Source of the DNA: JAKAWQ01 sp963745975
GTDB lineage: Bacteria > Pseudomonadota > Alphaproteobacteria > Acetobacterales > Acetobacteraceae
Assembly: GCA_963745975.1 (NCBI GenBank)
Contig: CAVUZJ010000006.1
Span: 62,001-126,000, forward strand
Direction: 5' to 3'
Length of the DNA stretch: 64,000 nt
Under the pieces are notes generated by a model that had not been told where the DNA came from, made no database searches, and saw only the letters and a program-made list of their open reading frames with translations. Positions 16,757 through 23,863 of this stretch are shown piece by piece (within the stretch, counting starts at the first letter, position 1; every line of letters begins with the position of its first letter). The position numbers and the translations under genes were made by a program.

Positions 16757-17632
16757 GTGGATTTTTTCCCCCTTTTCCTCGACCTCCGCGGCCGCACGGT
16801 GCTCGTCCTGGGCGAAGGGCCGGCGGCGGAGCGCAAGGCCGCGCTGGCGCGGCGCGCCGGGGCGGCGGTGCGGACGGCGAAAATCTTCTCCCCTGCCCTC
16901 CTCGACGGCGCGTCGCTCGCGATCGGCGCCGAGGCGGCCGAGGTTGACCTCGCCGCGCTCGCGGCCGCTGCGGCCGCGCGGGGAATCCCGGTGAACGTGG
17001 TCGATCGTCCCGAGCTCTGCACCGCGATCATGCCGGCGTTCGTCGATCGCGCCCCGATCATGATCGCGATCTCTTCGGGCGGCGCGGCACCGGTGCTCGC
17101 GCGGCTGATCCGCTCGCGGATCGCTGCCATGCTCTCGCCCCGGATCGGCCGGCTCGCGGCACTTGCGGCAAAGCTCCGCGCCGAGACGGTGCGGCGGATG
17201 CCCGAGATCAACGCGCGTCGGCGGATGCTCGAGCGCGCGTTCACCGGCACGGTCGCCGAGCGCGTGTTCGCCGGCGACGAGGCGGGCGCCGAGGCGGACT
17301 ATCGGGCGCTGCTCGCGCACGGCGCGGAGGGGCCGGCCAGTTTGGTGTTCTTCGTGCGCGCGGCGGAGGCGGATCTCCTCACGCTGCGCGCCGCACGCCT
17401 GCTCGGCTCGGCGGATGCCGTCGTGCACGGGCCGGCGGTCGGCGCCGGTGTGGTCGATCTGGCCCGCCTGGAGGCGGATCGCATCGTGGCCGGGCCGGAT
17501 GTCGCGGAGCAGCTGGTGGCGCTCGCCCGCGCGGGCAAGCTCGTGGTGCGGGTCGGAGCCGCCGCCGAGGATCACGCGCGCGAGCACGCCGCACTCGGCG
17601 CCGCCGGGATCGAGAGCGTCGTCGTGCCCTGA
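16757..17632 (+). CDS. CysG-like precorrin-2 dehydrogenase with decayed half methyltransferase domain
   Basis: A 291-residue protein starting at GTG. Residues 1-125 match the NAD-binding precorrin-2 dehydrogenase/ferrochelatase part of siroheme synthase (VLVLGEGPAAERKA, the catalytic Asp in NVVD at 83, and AISSGGAAPVLARLIRSRI). Residues 130-190 match the CysG dimerisation helices. From about 193 the chain follows the uroporphyrinogen methyltransferase fold (DLLTLRAARLL, VDLARLEADRIV, ALARAGKLVVRV, ALGAAGIESVVVP). However, it lacks the SAM-binding GAGPGDP and GGDPFVFGR motifs and stops at half length. The enzyme should oxidise precorrin-2 and perhaps insert iron, but not methylate. It shares an operon with tcuAB. 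Confidence 0.75.
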   Translation: MDFFPLFLDLRGRTVLVLGEGPAAERKAALARRAGAAVRTAKIFSPALLDGASLAIGAEAAEVDLAALAAAAAARGIPVNVVDRPELCTAIMPAFVDRAPIMIAISSGGAAPVLARLIRSRIAAMLSPRIGRLAALAAKLRAETVRRMPEINARRRMLERAFTGTVAERVFAGDEAGAEADYRALLAHGAEGPASLVFFVRAAEADLLTLRAARLLGSADAVVHGPAVGAGVVDLARLEADRIVAGPDVAEQLVALARAGKLVVRVGAAAEDHAREHAALGAAGIESVVVP

Positions 17633-17679
17633 GCCCGATGGGTGCTGGACAACAACCGCGCTTCCGCCACTCTGCCCCC

Positions 17680-19077
17680 ATGTCCAATTCCGCACCACGT
17701 TACGACGTGCTCGTCGCCGGCGGCGGCAATGCCGCCCTCTGCGCCGCCATCACCGCCCGCCGCGCCGGCGCCTCGGTTCTCGTGCTGGAGGCCGCGCCGA
17801 AATTCTTCCGCGGCGGCAACTCCCGCCACACCCGCAACATGCGCCTCGCCCACGACAGCGCGACCGAAACGCTGACCGGCCCCTACACCGAGGAGGAGTT
17901 TTGGGACGATCTCCTCCGCGTCACCGGCGGCAAGACGGACGAGGAGCTCGCCCGCTTCATGATCCACGAATCGAAGGCGATCCTGCCCTGGATCGCCGAG
18001 CAGGGGGTGCGCTTCCAGCCCTCGCTCGGCGGCACGCTGAGCCTCGGCCGCACCAATTCCTTCTTCCTGGGCGGCGGCCGCGCGATGCTCAACACGCTCT
18101 ACCGTACCGCCGAGCGGCTCGGCGTCGCGGTGCGCTACGAGGCAGAGATCACCGCCCTCGAGATCGAGGACGGACATTTCCGCGCGGCGATCTTCCTCCA
18201 AGGCGGCCGGACGCACAGGGTCGAGGCGGGCTCCCTGGTCGCCGCGGCCGGCGGGTTCGAGGCGAACATCGCCTGGCTCAAGGAATATTGGGGCGATGCC
18301 GCCGAGAACTTCCTCATCCGCGGCAGCCCCTACAACCGCGGGACGGTTCTGAAGCTCCTGCTCGAGAAGGGCGTCCAAGAGGTGGGCGATCCCACCCAAT
18401 GCCATGCCGTCGCGATCGACGCACGCGCGCCGCGCTTCGATGGCGGCATCATCACCCGGCTCGATTGCGTCGTCTTCGGGATCGTCGTCAACAACGCGGG
18501 AAGACGGTTCTACGACGAGGGCGAGGATGTCTGGCCCAAGCGCTACGCGATCTGGGGCCGCCTCGTCGCCGGCCAGCCCGGCCAGATCGCCTATATCGTC
18601 TTCGACGCCTCCTCGCTCACGCTCTTCATGCCCTCGCTCTTCCCGCCGATCGCCGCACCCACCCTCCAGGCGCTAGCGGGAGCGCTCGCGCTCGACGCCA
18701 ATGCGCTCGAGGAGACGGTGGCCGGCTTCAACGAAGCCGTGCGTCCCGGCACCTTCAACCCGACCGAGCTCGATGACTGCCGCACCGAAGGCCTCACCCC
18801 GCCCAAGACCCATTGGGCACGGCGGATCGAGACGCCGCCCTTCTACGCCTATCCGGTGCGGCCCGGCATCACCTTCACCTATCTCGGCACCCGCGTGAAC
18901 CGCGACGCGCGCATGGTCATGCGCTCGGGTGCGACCGCATCCAACATGTTCGCCGCCGGCGAGATCATGGCCGGCAACGTGCTCGGCCGCGGCTATGCCG
19001 CCGGCGTGGGCATGACCATCGGCAGCGTCTTCGGGCGCGTCGCAGGCAGGGAGGCCGCCCGCAATGCACGCAACTGA
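17680..19077 (+). CDS. tcuA: FAD-dependent tricarballylate dehydrogenase TcuA
   Basis: A 465-residue flavoprotein of the fumarate-reductase/succinate-dehydrogenase type. The N-terminal dinucleotide fold is DVLVAGGGNAALCAAITARRAGASV, followed by the TcuA-like GGNSRHTRNMRLAH. The C-terminal FAD loop is AAGEIMAGNVLGRGYAAGVGM. In Salmonella, TcuA oxidises tricarballylate to cis-aconitate and TcuB reoxidises its flavin. I prefer the ATG at 17680, where the conserved sequence starts. It overlaps tcuB by 14 bases, so the pair is translationally coupled. The natural substrate here could be another saturated di- or tricarboxylate. Confidence 0.87.
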   Translation: MSNSAPRYDVLVAGGGNAALCAAITARRAGASVLVLEAAPKFFRGGNSRHTRNMRLAHDSATETLTGPYTEEEFWDDLLRVTGGKTDEELARFMIHESKAILPWIAEQGVRFQPSLGGTLSLGRTNSFFLGGGRAMLNTLYRTAERLGVAVRYEAEITALEIEDGHFRAAIFLQGGRTHRVEAGSLVAAAGGFEANIAWLKEYWGDAAENFLIRGSPYNRGTVLKLLLEKGVQEVGDPTQCHAVAIDARAPRFDGGIITRLDCVVFGIVVNNAGRRFYDEGEDVWPKRYAIWGRLVAGQPGQIAYIVFDASSLTLFMPSLFPPIAAPTLQALAGALALDANALEETVAGFNEAVRPGTFNPTELDDCRTEGLTPPKTHWARRIETPPFYAYPVRPGITFTYLGTRVNRDARMVMRSGATASNMFAAGEIMAGNVLGRGYAAGVGMTIGSVFGRVAGREAARNARN

Positions 19078-20155
19078 CGACCACGCCGAAGCCGATCGGA
19101 TCATGACGGTCTGCAACTCCTGCCGCTACTGCGAGGGGCTGTGCGCCGTTTTTCCCGCGATGGAGCTGCGCCGCGCCTTTCCCGACGGGGATCTCGACTA
19201 TCTCGCCAACCTCTGCCACGGCTGCGGCGCCTGCTATTACGATTGCCAGTTCTCCCCGCCGCACGAATTCAACGTCGACGTTCCGCGCATTTTCGCGCGC
19301 CTGCGCGCCCGGTCCTATGCGCGCTATGCATGGCCCGGCGCCTTCTCTTTCCTCTTCTCCCGCAATGGCCGTGCCGTCTCGGCCGCTGCCGCGATCTTCG
19401 TCGTGCTATTCCTCGCGGGTTTCTCGGTCCTCGACGGTCCTTCCTTTCTCGCCCCGCACGAAGGCGCGGGCGCCTTCTACGCGCTCATGCCGCACGCGGC
19501 GATGGTGGTGGTCTTCGGCGTCGCGTTCGTGGGAGCGCTCGCGGCGCTCGCCGCAGGCGTTGCGAAGTTTTGGCGCACGACCGCGGCAGGACCGCAAAAG
19601 CCCGGGACGTCGCCTTTCCTCCAGGCAGTGCGCGACGCTGCCGGGCTCCGCTATCTCGACGGCGGCGGCAGCGGGTGCATGAACGAGGGCGAGGAGCCGA
19701 CGGATCGCCGGGCGCTCTTCCATCATTTCACCTTCTACGGCTTCCTGCTCTGCTTCGCCGCGACCTCTGTGGCCACGCTCTACCATTACGCGCTGGGCCA
19801 GGAAGCGCCCTATCCGTGGTACAGCTTTCCAGTCCTGCTCGGTACCGTGGGCGGTGTCGGCCTTGTCGTCGGACCGGCCGGCCTGCTCGCGGCGAAGCTC
19901 CGCCGCGACCCGGAGCTTCGCGAGGCCGAAACGCTCGGTATGGACATCGCCTTCATCGCGATGCTCCTGCTTGTCGGAGCGAGCGGCTTGGCACTTCTCT
20001 TTCTTCGTGCGACGGCGGCGATGGGCCCGCTGCTGGCGATCCATCTCGGGCTCGTGCTCGCCCTCTTCGTCACGATGCCTTATGGAAAATTCGTCCACGG
20101 GCTCTATCGGTTCGCCGCACTCGTGCGTTACGCGCGCGAAACCGAACCATCGTGA
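19064..20155 (+). CDS. tcuB: Tricarballylate utilisation protein TcuB (Fe-S/heme membrane protein)
   Basis: A 363-residue membrane protein that passes electrons from TcuA to the quinone pool. The N-terminus holds two [4Fe-4S] clusters, seen as CNSCRYCEGLC and CHGCGACYYDC with further family cysteines. About six hydrophobic segments follow, with histidines suited to heme binding (FHHFTFYGF, LYHYALG). GGGAGG lies upstream of the ATG. It is last in the four-gene operon. No TcuC-type permease is adjacent; the TRAP system at 7830-10704 is a possible importer. Confidence 0.88.
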   Translation: MHATDDHAEADRIMTVCNSCRYCEGLCAVFPAMELRRAFPDGDLDYLANLCHGCGACYYDCQFSPPHEFNVDVPRIFARLRARSYARYAWPGAFSFLFSRNGRAVSAAAAIFVVLFLAGFSVLDGPSFLAPHEGAGAFYALMPHAAMVVVFGVAFVGALAALAAGVAKFWRTTAAGPQKPGTSPFLQAVRDAAGLRYLDGGGSGCMNEGEEPTDRRALFHHFTFYGFLLCFAATSVATLYHYALGQEAPYPWYSFPVLLGTVGGVGLVVGPAGLLAAKLRRDPELREAETLGMDIAFIAMLLLVGASGLALLFLRATAAMGPLLAIHLGLVLALFVTMPYGKFVHGLYRFAALVRYARETEPS

Positions 20156-20418
20156 GGATGTTTGGCCTTGGGCCGAAGGATGCGACAGCGGCGAACGCTA
20201 CCCTCTTCGCCTTTCGATTGCACGAAAGGGCGCCCTGCCAAAAAGGTCCCGGGGCGAAAAGCGGGCTCTCAGGTCTCCCCGCTATCGGATTACCGTCAGA
20301 CCCACCGGCGGCACTCCGGTCACGGTCCTGAACGCGCGCGCCCGCTCACCCCGGGCAGGCAGTCTAAACCATCACTCCCGAGCGCGACATGAATTCTGCG
20401 CGCCGGGTTATGCGCAGA

Positions 20419-20790
20419 TCACTCGGCGGGCGTCAGTTCCCATGCACGTGGCGCATTCTCGAGCAACATCGTCACCAGGACATCGACGCCGGTCGAGAGC
20501 TCTTGCAGGGAGGCCTCCTTGCCGTTCTCGAACCTCACCCCGTCCCTCCAAGGTCCTTGCTCGAGGCGAACGAAGGTCACGTCTTCCGAAGGCCCTACCC
20601 CGAGCTTCTGATGCAACAGGGCCGGAATTCCTTCGAGTCGGAGCCGCGTATCGCACTGGACGCAGACCGGCGTCTCCTTGTCTTGCAGCAGAGCCAAGCC
20701 CACCGTCCCGCTCCGGAAGCGCGTCGTGACATAGCGTTCGGCCTCCCGGGCCGGCCGCGTTCCATACATTTCAAGCGAATAGTCGCACAT
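20419..20790 (-). CDS. Conserved hypothetical protein (MCDYSL family)
   Basis: A 123-residue protein starting MCDYSLEMYGTRPAREAERY. I recall this start from small uncharacterised alphaproteobacterial proteins; no function is known to me. It has no signal peptide or membrane segment. It contains CVQC in PVCVQCDTRL, which could bind metal or be redox active, and a PSEDVTFVRLEQGPWRDGVRFENG segment suggestive of a small beta fold. The ATG at 20790 has GGAG seven bases upstream, a strong site. Flanking genes belong to different functions, so it is probably a single-gene unit. Confidence 0.75.
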   Translation of the reverse strand: MCDYSLEMYGTRPAREAERYVTTRFRSGTVGLALLQDKETPVCVQCDTRLRLEGIPALLHQKLGVGPSEDVTFVRLEQGPWRDGVRFENGKEASLQELSTGVDVLVTMLLENAPRAWELTPAE

Positions 20791-20977
20791 GCCGCTCTCC
20801 TTTCCTGTTGGCGCAAGACGCATGTCCGTCGCCCTGCGCAAACTCGTCTGATCTCGGAGAGTGCAACCCGACGATCAAGAGGTCCAGAAAATTCGTGAAG
20901 ATTAACTGCAAAATTAACCGCAGCGATGAACCGGGCCCCTGCCCGCTCCTCCCTCGCCCGCGCTTCCCGAGCCTTCG

Positions 20978-23173
20978 CTACGCCCGGCCGCGCAGCGTCG
21001 CATTCCTGAGCGGCAGCGCACGGATCCTCTGCCCGGTCGCGGCAAAGACGGCGTTGCAGACGGCCGGCGCGGCGGGCGGCGTCGCCGGCTCCCCGATACC
21101 GCCCCATCGCGATCCGCCCGAGAGGGCGAGGTAGGTCTCGATCCGCGGGCAGTCGGCCATCCGTATCATTGGATAGGTATCGAAATTTCCCTGGACGACG
21201 CGGCCCTTGTCGATGGTAATCTCGCCGTAGAGCGCCGCGGTGAGGCCATAGACAACCGCGCTCTCCATCTGCGTCTCCAGGATGTGCGGGTTGACCGCGT
21301 GCCCGCAATCCACGGCGACGACGACGCGCTCGACCCGGACGCCGCCCGTAGCGCTCACGGCGACTTCCGCGATCTCGCCCACGATCGTGTCGTGCGATTC
21401 ACTCAGCGCGATGCCGCGCCCTTGTCCCGCGGGCAGAGGCTTGCCCCAGTCTCCCTTCGCCGCGAGCACATCGAGTACCCCAAGAAAGTCCGGCCGGTGG
21501 GCGAGCAGCCGGCGGCGGAAATCGAGCGGGTCCGCACTCGCGGCGTGGGCCATCTCGTCGATGAAGCTTTCGACGGCGAAAGCGTTCTGCGAATAGCCGA
21601 CCGAGCGCCAGAACATCACCGGCACGGGAGTCTCCTGCAGCGCGCACCCGATGCGCAAATGAGGCACGGCATAGGAAATGTCGTCGAGGCCCTCGACCGC
21701 CTGGAACTCGTAGCCCATCGGGGGGCGTGTGCCGAAGAGCGACGCGTCGATCGAATCCACGGAAGTGCGCATCTCCCACGCATGCGGCAGCCCGTCGGAC
21801 CCGAGGGCCGCCTGCATGCGGATCGCCGCCTGGGGCCGGAAGCGGTCGTGCCGGATGTCGTCCTCGCGCGTCCAGACGAGCTTGACCGGTGCGCCGACCG
21901 CCTTGCTGATGGCGACCGTCTGCGGCAGCTCGTCGTTGGTGCCGCGGCGGCCGAACCCGCCGCCGAGATAGGCATTGTGGATGAACGCCTTCTCCGCCGG
22001 CAGGCCGGCCGCCTGGGCGGCGCGGACAAGGGCCAGGTCCGGGTTCTGCGTGCCGATCCAGACATCGACGCGATCGGGCTGCACGTGAGCCGTGCAGTTG
22101 AGCGGCTCCATCGTGGCGTGCGCGAGGTAGGGCACTTCGTAGGTCGCGCCGATGCTCGCCGAGGCGGCGGCGAGCGCCGCCGGTGCGTCTCCGCGTGCGA
22201 ACGCGGTCGCGCCCGGACCATCGAGCGCCGCGCGGTGGGCGGCGGTCAATTCGCCGCTCCCTTCGGTGTCGCCCTCGCTCCACGCGATCGTCATCGCCGC
22301 CAGCGCCTCCTTGGCGCGCCAGAAGCTGTCGGCGACGACCGCGACGCCGCTCGCGACCGGGACCACTGCCTTGATCCCTCGGCGCGAGAGGACGGAGCCG
22401 GAGTCGTAATGAAGCAGCCGCGCGCCGAATACGGGCGGCGTCGCGATCGCGGCATAGAGCATGCCGGGAAGGCGGGTATCGATGCCGAAGCGCGCCGCCC
22501 CCGTGATCTTGGGAGGCGTGTCCAGCCGCTTCAGCGGCCTACCGATCAGCGTATATTCGCCCGGCTCCTTGATCCTCGGCTCGGCCGAAAGCGTGATCCT
22601 CGCGGCCCGCGCGGCGAGCGCGCCGAACCGGGCCGTCCGGCCGCCCGCCCCCTCGATGACAGCACCATTTGCGACACGGCACGTGGAGGGCGCGACCCCC
22701 CACGCCTCCGCCGCGGCAGCGATCAGGCGCGCCCGGGCCGAGGCGCCGACCCGCTGGAGCGTGAAGTGCAGCGTGCGCACGGACGTGCTTCCTCCCGTGC
22801 CCATGCGGCCATAGACATCCCCTTCCCGCCGGTTGCGGTTGGCGGAGGCATATTCGGCGCGCACTGAACTCCAGTCGCAGCCGAGCTCCTCGGCGACGAT
22901 CATCGGCAGGGACGTAAAAATCCCCTGCCCCATCTCCGATTTCGAGACCCGGATCACGACCGTGTCGTCGGGCTCGATCACGAGCCAGGCGCCCACCTCC
23001 GAGCCCGGCCCAAGGGCGGACGATGCTGCGGACCATGGTACCGCCTCCGATTCCACGGAGGCTGGCGGGGCCGGGCCCGCTTCCGCCGTGCGGCCAAGCC
23101 CGATGGCGAGCCCGCCGGCGGAGGAGAGTGCCACGGCCAGAAAGCGCCGGCGCGGCAGGGTGACAATGTTCAT
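20978..23173 (-). CDS. Periplasmic molybdenum hydroxylase large subunit, IorB-like
   Basis: A 731-residue member of the xanthine oxidase family of the IorB/aldehyde dehydrogenase type, which binds the molybdopterin cofactor. A Tat signal is clear (PRRRFLAVALSSAGGLAIGLG), so the folded enzyme is exported. The body shows GSEVGAWLVIEPDDTVVIRVSKSEMGQGIFTS, the cofactor loop YLGGGFGRRGTNDE, the repeated large-subunit motif VPVMFWRSVGYSQNAF, and the catalytic-glutamate region GGIGEPATPPAAPAVCNAV. It pairs with the 2Fe-2S subunit encoded just upstream. Such two-subunit enzymes oxidise N-heterocycles or aldehydes and donate to cytochrome c. The substrate is unknown and no cytochrome gene is adjacent. 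Confidence 0.88.
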   Translation of the reverse strand: MNIVTLPRRRFLAVALSSAGGLAIGLGRTAEAGPAPPASVESEAVPWSAASSALGPGSEVGAWLVIEPDDTVVIRVSKSEMGQGIFTSLPMIVAEELGCDWSSVRAEYASANRNRREGDVYGRMGTGGSTSVRTLHFTLQRVGASARARLIAAAAEAWGVAPSTCRVANGAVIEGAGGRTARFGALAARAARITLSAEPRIKEPGEYTLIGRPLKRLDTPPKITGAARFGIDTRLPGMLYAAIATPPVFGARLLHYDSGSVLSRRGIKAVVPVASGVAVVADSFWRAKEALAAMTIAWSEGDTEGSGELTAAHRAALDGPGATAFARGDAPAALAAASASIGATYEVPYLAHATMEPLNCTAHVQPDRVDVWIGTQNPDLALVRAAQAAGLPAEKAFIHNAYLGGGFGRRGTNDELPQTVAISKAVGAPVKLVWTREDDIRHDRFRPQAAIRMQAALGSDGLPHAWEMRTSVDSIDASLFGTRPPMGYEFQAVEGLDDISYAVPHLRIGCALQETPVPVMFWRSVGYSQNAFAVESFIDEMAHAASADPLDFRRRLLAHRPDFLGVLDVLAAKGDWGKPLPAGQGRGIALSESHDTIVGEIAEVAVSATGGVRVERVVVAVDCGHAVNPHILETQMESAVVYGLTAALYGEITIDKGRVVQGNFDTYPMIRMADCPRIETYLALSGGSRWGGIGEPATPPAAPAVCNAVFAATGQRIRALPLRNATLRGRA

Positions 23174-23183
23174 CTCCCCCTCC

Positions 23184-23639
23184 TCATCCGCGCGCCAGCG
23201 CGGCGGCGCGATGGATCGCCGCCCGGATGCGCGGATAGGTGCCGCAGCGGCAGATATTGGTGATGCCGGCGTCGATATCCTGATCCGTTGGCGCCGGAGT
23301 CCGCGCGATCAACGCCGCCGCGGCGAGGATCTGGCCGGATTGGCAATAGCCGCATTGCGGCACGTCGTGCTCGATCCAGGCCCGCTGGACGGGATGCTCG
23401 CCGGTCGGCGAGAGCCCCTCGATCGTTGTGATGGCGGCATTGCCGACCGCGCCGAGCGGCAGGAGGCAGGAGCGCACGGCCGCACCGTTCATCAGCACCG
23501 TGCAGGCTCCGCATTGGCCGATCCCGCAGCCGAACTTCGTTCCCGTTAGGCCGACCTCGTCGCGCAGGACCCAGAGCAGCGGCATCTCCGGCTCGAGATC
23601 AAGCCTCTGCGCCTGGCCGTTGATGGTGAGCGAGATCAT
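23184..23639 (-). CDS. 2Fe-2S subunit of the molybdenum hydroxylase, IorA-like
   Basis: A 151-residue iron-sulfur protein with two [2Fe-2S] clusters. The plant-type cluster uses GCGIGQCGACTV plus a later Cys (AAVRSC). The second uses QCGYCQSGQI and NICRCGTY. This is the standard small subunit for IorB-type enzymes. I start it at the ATG at 23639, after GGGGAGGGG; the longer open frame is not conserved-looking. Its stop is 10 bases before the large-subunit start. It has no Tat signal, so it probably travels out bound to the Tat-bearing large subunit. Confidence 0.9.
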   Translation of the reverse strand: MISLTINGQAQRLDLEPEMPLLWVLRDEVGLTGTKFGCGIGQCGACTVLMNGAAVRSCLLPLGAVGNAAITTIEGLSPTGEHPVQRAWIEHDVPQCGYCQSGQILAAAALIARTPAPTDQDIDAGITNICRCGTYPRIRAAIHRAAALARG

Positions 23640-23765
23640 GGCCCCTCCCCTGCTCCGCTCCATTGCCGCCGGGGAGCCTAGACCATCCGCCGGGCCCTCT
23701 GTGTTGCCGAATGTATCAAGCGCGGGAAACGGCCCTCGCGACCGGCCCACCCTGCGCGACAAGGA

Positions 23766-23779
23766 TTGACCTGAATCAA
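23766..23779. promoter_or_regulatory. FNR/FixK-type box upstream of cstA
   Basis: TTGACCTGAATCAA fits TTGAY-N4-RTCAA. Its centre (23772.5) predicts a class II start at about 23814. GTTAAT at 23802-23807 sits exactly where the -10 hexamer should be. The cstA ATG at 23864 follows about 50 bases after that start. This suggests induction at low oxygen of the whole cstA-ybdD-gltD-like-nifJ run. Confidence 0.65.
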
Positions 23780-23792
23780 GGAACGGCCGCTC

Positions 23793-23822
23793 GCCGGCGT
23801 CGTTAATGCCGGCGTCGTCAAT
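23793..23822. repeat. 15-base tandem duplication in the cstA promoter
   Basis: GCCGGCGTCGTTAAT (23793-23807) is followed directly by GCCGGCGTCGTCAAT (23808-23822), differing at one base. The first copy contains the candidate -10 hexamer and the second the predicted transcription start. A short inverted repeat, CGTCGT and ACGACG (23813-23830), overlaps it and could form a hairpin at the mRNA 5' end. Confidence 0.6.
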
Positions 23823-23863
23823 GAACGACGGTAGCGGAATAGTGCGTTCGAGGAGGATGTGTC

